From JAGVSR01 sp033765145 (GTDB lineage: Bacteria > Pseudomonadota > Alphaproteobacteria > Rhizobiales > Hyphomicrobiaceae), in contig JANRIH010000008.1 in assembly GCA_033765145.1 (NCBI GenBank), forward strand, positions 1-64,000: 64,000 nt of DNA, written 5' to 3'. Shown here in pieces: positions 59,375 through 64,000 of this stretch. Every line of letters starts with the position of its first letter. The stretch's first letter is position 1. Below the pieces are notes generated by a model, which saw only the letters and a program-made list of their open reading frames with translations, had not been told where the DNA came from and did not search any database. A program made the translations under genes and the position numbers.

Positions 59375-60304
59375 ATGGCAGCGGACAGGACCAATGGGCC
59401 GTCGGGGACCCTTCACGCACGGGTCGCGGCGGAGTTGATCGATAGCTTCGACGAAGAGCTGGAACTCGAACTCGACGACGATCAACTGGCCGGGATGCTC
59501 GACGGCCTCACCGAACGGCCACAGGAGAGCAGCGTCGATCGCGCATTCTACTTCAAAGAACTCTTTCGCCTGCAAAGGGAGCTGGTGAAGCTCCAGGACT
59601 GGGTCGTCCACCAGAAGCTCAAGGTCGTCGTGCTGTTCGAAGGGCGCGACGCGGCAGGCAAGGGTGGGGTCATCAAGCGGATTACGCAAAGGCTCAACCC
59701 GCGCGTCTGCCGCATCGCGGCGCTGCCAGCTCCGAGCGAGCGGCAGCGCTCGCAGTGGTATTTCCAGCGCTATGTCGAGCATCTGCCGGCGGGGGGCGAG
59801 ATCGTGCTCTTCGACCGGAGCTGGTACAACCGGCCCGGCGTCGAGCGCGTGATGGGCTTCTGCACGGAAGACGACGTCGAGGAGTTCTTCCGGTCAGTTC
59901 CGGAGTTCGAGAAGATGCTTGTCAGGTCGGGCATCATCCTCATCAAGTACTGGTTCTCGATTTCGGATGACGAGCAGCACCTCAGGTTCGGTCTGCGCAT
60001 CCACGATCCCGTCAAACAGTGGAAGCTCTCGCCGATGGATCTCGAGTCCCGCCGGCGTTGGGAAGACTACACCAAGGCTAAGGAAGACATGCTCGACCGG
60101 ACGCACATCCCCGAAGCGCGATGGTGGATCGTGGCAGCGGACGACAAGAAAAAGGCCCGCCTCAATTGCATCCACCACTTCCTGTCGCAGATCCCTTATG
60201 CCGAGGTCCCGAGAGCGCCGGTCGTTCTGCCCGAGCGCGTGCGAAATCCGGACTACGTGCGCGAACCGATCCCGGCCGACATGCATGTTCCGGAGGTCTA
60301 CTGA
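59375..60304 (+). CDS. ppk2: Polyphosphate kinase 2
   Basis: A 309-residue P-loop enzyme of the PPK2 family that uses polyphosphate to phosphorylate nucleotides. Motifs: Walker A FEGRDAAGKGG (residues about 89-99), the ALPAPSERQRSQWYFQRY lid region, Walker B-like LFDRSWYNR, and the VNPVKQWKLSPMD-like HDPVKQWKLSPMDL. Single-domain architecture (class I or III). An acidic extension of about 50 residues precedes it. Specificity (ADP versus GDP) cannot be told. Confidence 0.93.
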   Translation: MAADRTNGPSGTLHARVAAELIDSFDEELELELDDDQLAGMLDGLTERPQESSVDRAFYFKELFRLQRELVKLQDWVVHQKLKVVVLFEGRDAAGKGGVIKRITQRLNPRVCRIAALPAPSERQRSQWYFQRYVEHLPAGGEIVLFDRSWYNRPGVERVMGFCTEDDVEEFFRSVPEFEKMLVRSGIILIKYWFSISDDEQHLRFGLRIHDPVKQWKLSPMDLESRRRWEDYTKAKEDMLDRTHIPEARWWIVAADDKKKARLNCIHHFLSQIPYAEVPRAPVVLPERVRNPDYVREPIPADMHVPEVY

Positions 60305-60361
60305 AGCCGGTCGGCCCAATATGGTAGGAAGCCCCGGACACACTTCCGGGAGATCGCTTCC

Positions 60362-61081
60362 ATGGGCAAGCACACTTCAACCGCGCCCGACCGCGACGGC
60401 CTCGTCTCGGCGATCACGGGCCAACCGATCGCAGCAGGCGGCGGCGTTATCCTCGATACGTTGAGGCCCACGCTCGCAGGGCGCATCCGGCGCGACCATC
60501 CGGGTCTCGATCATGCGGCGGTCCTCTCCGTCGAGGAGGTTGGACGGTACCGCCGGCTCTACGTCGACGAAATGCTGGCGCAGGAAAAGGGCGAACTCGA
60601 CGCTCTGGAGCGGCGCGTTGCGGAAAGTCTCAGCAACAACTCGACCATCGCGGAGAATATCGAATCTGCGTACCGGGACAACCGCTCCGTCGGCGAGCGC
60701 CTTTCGGACGATCTTGCGACGTTCGGCGGATCGTGGACCTTTCTCATCTGCTTCGGGGCGGTCCTCGCCGTCTGGATCGTCGTCAACGTCGTGCTCGGCA
60801 GCGGCCGCGCATTCGACGCCTATCCCTTCATCCTCCTCAATCTCATTCTCTCCTGCCTCGCAGCCGTGCAGGCGCCGATCATCATGATGAGCCAGCGACG
60901 GCAGGAGGCGAAAGACCGCTTGCGTTCGTTCAACGACTACCAGGTGAACCTCAAGGCGGAACTCGAGATCCGGCACTTGCACGAGAAGCTCGATCATCTT
61001 CTGAGCCGGCAATGGCAGCGGCTCGCGGAAATTCAGCAGTTTCAGATCGAACTGCTGGAAGAAGCGCGCAAGCCGGGCTAA
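60362..61081 (+). CDS. DUF1003 family membrane protein
   Basis: A 239-residue protein with two central membrane spans (FLICFGAVLAVWIVVNVVL and AYPFILLNLILSCLAAVQAP) and the DUF1003 motif IIMMSQRRQEAKDRLR. The N-terminal half is soluble and includes EEVGRYRRLYVDEMLAQE; the C-terminal helix is charged. It starts 57 bases after ppk2 and may be an ion-channel-like protein. Function unknown. Confidence 0.87.
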   Translation: MGKHTSTAPDRDGLVSAITGQPIAAGGGVILDTLRPTLAGRIRRDHPGLDHAAVLSVEEVGRYRRLYVDEMLAQEKGELDALERRVAESLSNNSTIAENIESAYRDNRSVGERLSDDLATFGGSWTFLICFGAVLAVWIVVNVVLGSGRAFDAYPFILLNLILSCLAAVQAPIIMMSQRRQEAKDRLRSFNDYQVNLKAELEIRHLHEKLDHLLSRQWQRLAEIQQFQIELLEEARKPG

Positions 61082-61108
61082 GCGGGCGCGAGGAGAGCCT
61101 CACCCGCG

Positions 61109-62194
61109 ATGCGCACGGATATCTTCGACTTCGACCTGCCGGAGGACCGGATTGCCCTCTATCCCGCCGAACCTCGGGATCGGGCGCGCATGCTGACGGT
61201 CGCGCCGGGGGAAGTGCCTGAGTTTCACGATGCGGTCGTCAGCGATCTTGCGACCATCCTGCGACCGGGAGATGCGATCGTCTTCAACGATACGCGCGTC
61301 ATTCCCGCGGCCCTCGAGGGCCGGCGGGTCCGGGGTGCATCGAGCGCGAAAGTCGCGTTCAATCTCTTGCGGCGGACGGGGGCCGACCGCTGGCGGGCGT
61401 TCGCGCGGCCGGCCAAGCGCCTCGTCGTCGGGGACCGCGTCGCGTTTCAGGGTCCGGCTGACGGCGACGGGACATTGCTCTCGGCCACGATCAGCGAGCG
61501 GGGAGAAGCGGGCGAGGTCGAACTCGTTTTCGAACTGTCCGGCGGAGCGCTTGATCGCGCGATCAACGAGATCGGGGCGATGCCATTGCCGCCCTACATC
61601 GCATTGAAGCGAGCGGTGTCAGACGCAGACCGGGCAAGCTATCAGACGCTTTTTGCCGCGCGGGACGGGGCCGTTGCGGCGCCCACGGCTGGGCTGCATT
61701 TCACGCCCGAACTCGTCGCGGCTCTCGATGAACGCGGCGTCGCGCGACACACGGTGACGCTGCATGTCGGGGCTGGCACGTTCCTTCCCGTCAAGGCCGA
61801 GGATACGCGGGATCACACAATGCATACCGAGTGGGCGGAACTCGGGGCGGAGACGGCGGCGGCGCTGGCGGACGTGCGGCTGCGGGGCGGGCGCGTGGTC
61901 GCGGTCGGCACGACGGTTCTCCGCACACTCGAGGCGGCCGTGGCTGCTCGAGGTGGCTTCGCGGCATGGTCGGGCGAGACCTCGATCTTCATCACGCCCG
62001 GATACCGGTTCCGTGCCGTCGACGTGCTCATGACCAATTTCCACCTGCCGCGCTCGACGCTGTTCATGCTCGTCTCGGCCTTTTCGGGTATCGAGACGAT
62101 GAAGGCCGCCTATTCCCACGCGATCGCAAACGGGTACCGGTTCTACTCCTATGGCGACGCGTGCCTGTTGTTTCCGGAGGGCAATTGCGACTAG
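61109..62194 (+). CDS. queA: S-adenosylmethionine:tRNA ribosyltransferase-isomerase QueA
   Basis: A 361-residue enzyme that moves the ribosyl group of SAM to 7-aminomethyl-7-deazaguanine in tRNA to make epoxyqueuosine. Motifs: RTDIFDFDLPEDRIALYP, AGLHFTPELVAALDERGV, HVGAGTFLPVKAEDTRDH, and VLMTNFHLPRSTL. It is immediately upstream of tgt, the standard order. Length is normal. Confidence 0.97.
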   Translation: MRTDIFDFDLPEDRIALYPAEPRDRARMLTVAPGEVPEFHDAVVSDLATILRPGDAIVFNDTRVIPAALEGRRVRGASSAKVAFNLLRRTGADRWRAFARPAKRLVVGDRVAFQGPADGDGTLLSATISERGEAGEVELVFELSGGALDRAINEIGAMPLPPYIALKRAVSDADRASYQTLFAARDGAVAAPTAGLHFTPELVAALDERGVARHTVTLHVGAGTFLPVKAEDTRDHTMHTEWAELGAETAAALADVRLRGGRVVAVGTTVLRTLEAAVAARGGFAAWSGETSIFITPGYRFRAVDVLMTNFHLPRSTLFMLVSAFSGIETMKAAYSHAIANGYRFYSYGDACLLFPEGNCD

Positions 62195-62205
62195 ACACTC
62201 GCCCG

Positions 62206-63354
62206 ATGGACACCCCGATCGAAACTTTTGCCTATCGCTGTCTTGCCAAGGATGGTCTCGCGCGCCGGGGAGAAATCGTGACCTCGCGCGGCATCATCCG
62301 AACGCCGGCATTCATGCCCGTCGGTACGGTCGCGACCGTCAAGGCTCTCTATCCCGAACAGGTGCGGGATGCGGGCGCCGACATCATTCTCGGGAATACC
62401 TACCACCTGATGTTGCGGCCGGGAGCGGAGCGCGTTGCGCGTCTCGGCGGTCTCCATCGATTCATGCGCTGGGATGGCCCCATCCTCACCGACTCGGGCG
62501 GCTTCCAAGTCATGAGCCTGTCGAAGATCCGGAAGATCACCGAGGCGGGTGCGGAGTTCCAGTCTCATCTGGACGGCTCGCGGCACATGCTCACGCCGGA
62601 ACGTTCGATCGAGATCCAGTGTCTGCTCGGCGCGGACATCCAGATGCAATTCGACGAATGCATCGAACTGCCGGCCGAGACGAGCGAGGTCCGCCGCGCG
62701 ATGGAGCTATCGTTGCGCTGGGCGGAGAGATCGCAGCGCGCATTCGAAGCGCAGCGTGCGTCAGGCGGTGCGAAAGCGGGACAGGCGTTGTTCGCCATCG
62801 TACAGGGCGGGACCGACCCTGGTCTTCGGCAGGCGTCGGCCGCGGCCCTCGTCGACATGGATTTTCCCGGCTATGCCATCGGCGGGCTCGCCGTCGGTGA
62901 AGGTCACGACGCGATGGTCGCGACGCTCGCCGAAACCCTGCCTGTTCTACCCGTCGACAAACCGCGCTACCTGATGGGCGTCGGGACGCCCGTCGACCTC
63001 ATCGAGAGCGTGCGTCTCGGCGTCGACATGTTCGACTGTGTGATGCCGACACGAAACGGACGTCACGGAATGGCGTTTACATGGGAGGGGCGCGTCAATC
63101 TTAATAATGCCAAGCACGCGGAAGACCTACGGCCGCTCGATCCTGAAAGTTCGTGCCCCGCCGCGCGGGACTATTCGCGCGCCTACCTCCACCACCTCGT
63201 AAAGTCGGGAGAGTATCTCGGCGCGATGATCCTTTCGTGGATCAACACAGTCTTCTATCAGGACCTGATGGCCGGGATGCGGGCTGCGATTTCGGAGGGG
63301 CGGTTCGAGGATTGGGCGGCTTCGGCGAAGGCGCGGATTTCCGGTTCGGCCTGA
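62206..63354 (+). CDS. tgt: tRNA-guanine transglycosylase with degenerate zinc site
   Basis: A 382-residue (beta/alpha)8 barrel that exchanges guanine 34 for preQ1. Start ATG 62206. The active site is intact: Asp96 (DSGGFQVMS), nucleophile Asp277 (FDCVMPTRNGR). However, the C-terminal zinc site, C-x-C-x2-C plus His in typical Tgt, reads Ser315, Cys317, Ala320 and Ile346: three of four ligands are replaced. The surrounding RDYSRAYLHHL is normal. So the fold must be held without zinc, or by another means. Confidence 0.95.
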   Translation: MDTPIETFAYRCLAKDGLARRGEIVTSRGIIRTPAFMPVGTVATVKALYPEQVRDAGADIILGNTYHLMLRPGAERVARLGGLHRFMRWDGPILTDSGGFQVMSLSKIRKITEAGAEFQSHLDGSRHMLTPERSIEIQCLLGADIQMQFDECIELPAETSEVRRAMELSLRWAERSQRAFEAQRASGGAKAGQALFAIVQGGTDPGLRQASAAALVDMDFPGYAIGGLAVGEGHDAMVATLAETLPVLPVDKPRYLMGVGTPVDLIESVRLGVDMFDCVMPTRNGRHGMAFTWEGRVNLNNAKHAEDLRPLDPESSCPAARDYSRAYLHHLVKSGEYLGAMILSWINTVFYQDLMAGMRAAISEGRFEDWAASAKARISGSA

Positions 63355-63381
63355 CGGCGGCTCGTTTAGACCGTCAGAGGC

Positions 63382-63999
63382 TCAGAATGTCAGGCGCGCG
63401 GCGCCGACGATCGGTCCCGGTTCCTCGCGTGACGACATTTGGAGGATGACGGCGGCGCCGTCCGCGTCCGCGAAGGCCTCGATCGGGACCTCGAACCTCG
63501 CGGGTCCGCCCGTCCAAGGCCCCAATTCGACGATCATCCGGACGATGTTCGTGTATGTGACGGCGCGATGGGCGTTCTCGCCGCGGCCGATCTCGACGGC
63601 CCGCTCATGGAGATACGGCATCAGCAGGACCGTGGCCTGCATCGCGCTGCCGGCGGGTGCCGTCCCGATCTCGACGGAAACATGCCGTGACCCCTTGGAG
63701 ACCGTGACCGGGACCGACAGCGAAACGGCCGTCGCTGTCAGCGACCGATCGATGTCGATCCGGCTCGCGCCATTCATATGTTGGCGTCCGTTGACGACAG
63801 CTTGTGGTGTGTAGACCGCTCCGTCGCCGCGCTCGCGCGCATAGGCGCGCTGGCGGGCCGAATGTGCGGGCGCGCCGAACGTATCCTTCCAGCTGAGACG
63901 GTCCCAGTAGTCGACCGGGAGCGACAACGCGAGCACGCCCGGGCGGCGCGCGATTTTTTGAAGGAGCGCGTCGGCCGGCGGGCAGGACGAGCAGCCCTG
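63382..63999 (-). CDS. DUF1223 family thioredoxin-like protein (partial, 5' end beyond window)
   Basis: Frame open to the window end; coding continues past 64000. The visible N-terminal part has QGCSSCPPADALL (a CxxC at the start of a thioredoxin-like fold), then LPVDYWDRLSWKDTFG and VVNGRQHMNGASR, all typical of DUF1223. The C-terminus ends IVGAARLTF. Family members are usually exported; function unknown. Convergent with tgt. Confidence 0.88.
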   Translation of the reverse strand, partial: QGCSSCPPADALLQKIARRPGVLALSLPVDYWDRLSWKDTFGAPAHSARQRAYARERGDGAVYTPQAVVNGRQHMNGASRIDIDRSLTATAVSLSVPVTVSKGSRHVSVEIGTAPAGSAMQATVLLMPYLHERAVEIGRGENAHRAVTYTNIVRMIVELGPWTGGPARFEVPIEAFADADGAAVILQMSSREEPGPIVGAARLTF

Positions 64000-64000
64000 G

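Overview
The window is 64 kb of GC-rich, densely coding DNA from an alphaproteobacterium, most likely of the order Hyphomicrobiales (Rhizobiales). This rests on gene content and order: tuf followed by S10-spc-alpha ribosomal genes with secY-adk and no rpmJ, a short LID-less adenylate kinase, the neighbours htrA-rarA-crcB-RluC-like-HAD-ATP12, alphaproteobacterial families (ATP12 chaperone, DUF1489, phasin), and short-form PutA. I cannot assign a genus from sequence alone. There is no phage, integrase, insertion sequence, CRISPR array or restriction system, so this is core chromosome with accessory housekeeping genes.

Layout. 1-15.1 kb: the end of tuf, then the S10, spc and alpha operons on the plus strand with many overlapping stop/start codons. 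A palindrome sits between rplO and secY, a promoter-like pair precedes rpsM, and a terminator follows rplQ. 15.3-25.9 kb: membrane-anchored HtrA protease, RarA, CrcB, a RluC-like pseudouridine synthase, two tiny membrane proteins coupled to a HAD phosphatase, ATP12, a doubled DUF2750 protein, propionyl-CoA carboxylase beta, an unrecognised protein and an SDR enzyme. 26-29.4 kb, minus strand: PsiE, a CNT nucleoside transporter, a small secreted protein and PanC. 29.5-34.4 kb: PutA, a VWA-like protein and a membrane J-domain protein. 34.4-36.3 kb: a penicillin-binding D,D-carboxypeptidase with a SPOR tail.

36.3-42.4 kb: a phasin with two PhaR-like operator palindromes, ClpS and ClpA, a secreted protein, and a repeat protein preceded by a hairpin that overlaps its ribosome-binding region. 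42.7-47.4 kb: propionyl-CoA carboxylase alpha (biotin), a LysR regulator divergent from an unusual 35-residue Lys/Ala/Pro protein, a secreted protein and LipB. 47.6 kb: tRNA-Leu(GAG) followed by a structured spacer with a 26-bp repeat. 47.8-50.2 kb: two tandem paralogous NodB-type deacetylases. 50.5-55.8 kb: MgtE, a periplasmic coiled-coil protein, a DUF4287/DUF5655-like protein, an isoprenylcysteine methyltransferase-like membrane protein, a lipoprotein and DUF1489. 55.9-64 kb: a HisC-like aminotransferase coupled to a FAD oxidoreductase, a TPR lipoprotein, PPK2, DUF1003, QueA-Tgt for queuosine, and the start-truncated end of a DUF1223 protein.

Functional links: translation and secretion (first 15 kb), proteolysis (HtrA, ClpS/ClpA), propionate and proline catabolism (PccA/PccB, PutA), storage polymer and polyphosphate (phasin, PPK2), and cofactor synthesis (PanC, LipB). 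The most notable direct observation is that Tgt has lost three of the four residues that bind structural zinc in the family. I found no convincing new multi-gene system. The best unexplained items are the 35-residue AAKK protein with its perfect LysR-type palindrome, the repeat protein behind a start-site hairpin, the aminotransferase/oxidoreductase pair, and the periplasmic coiled-coil protein.
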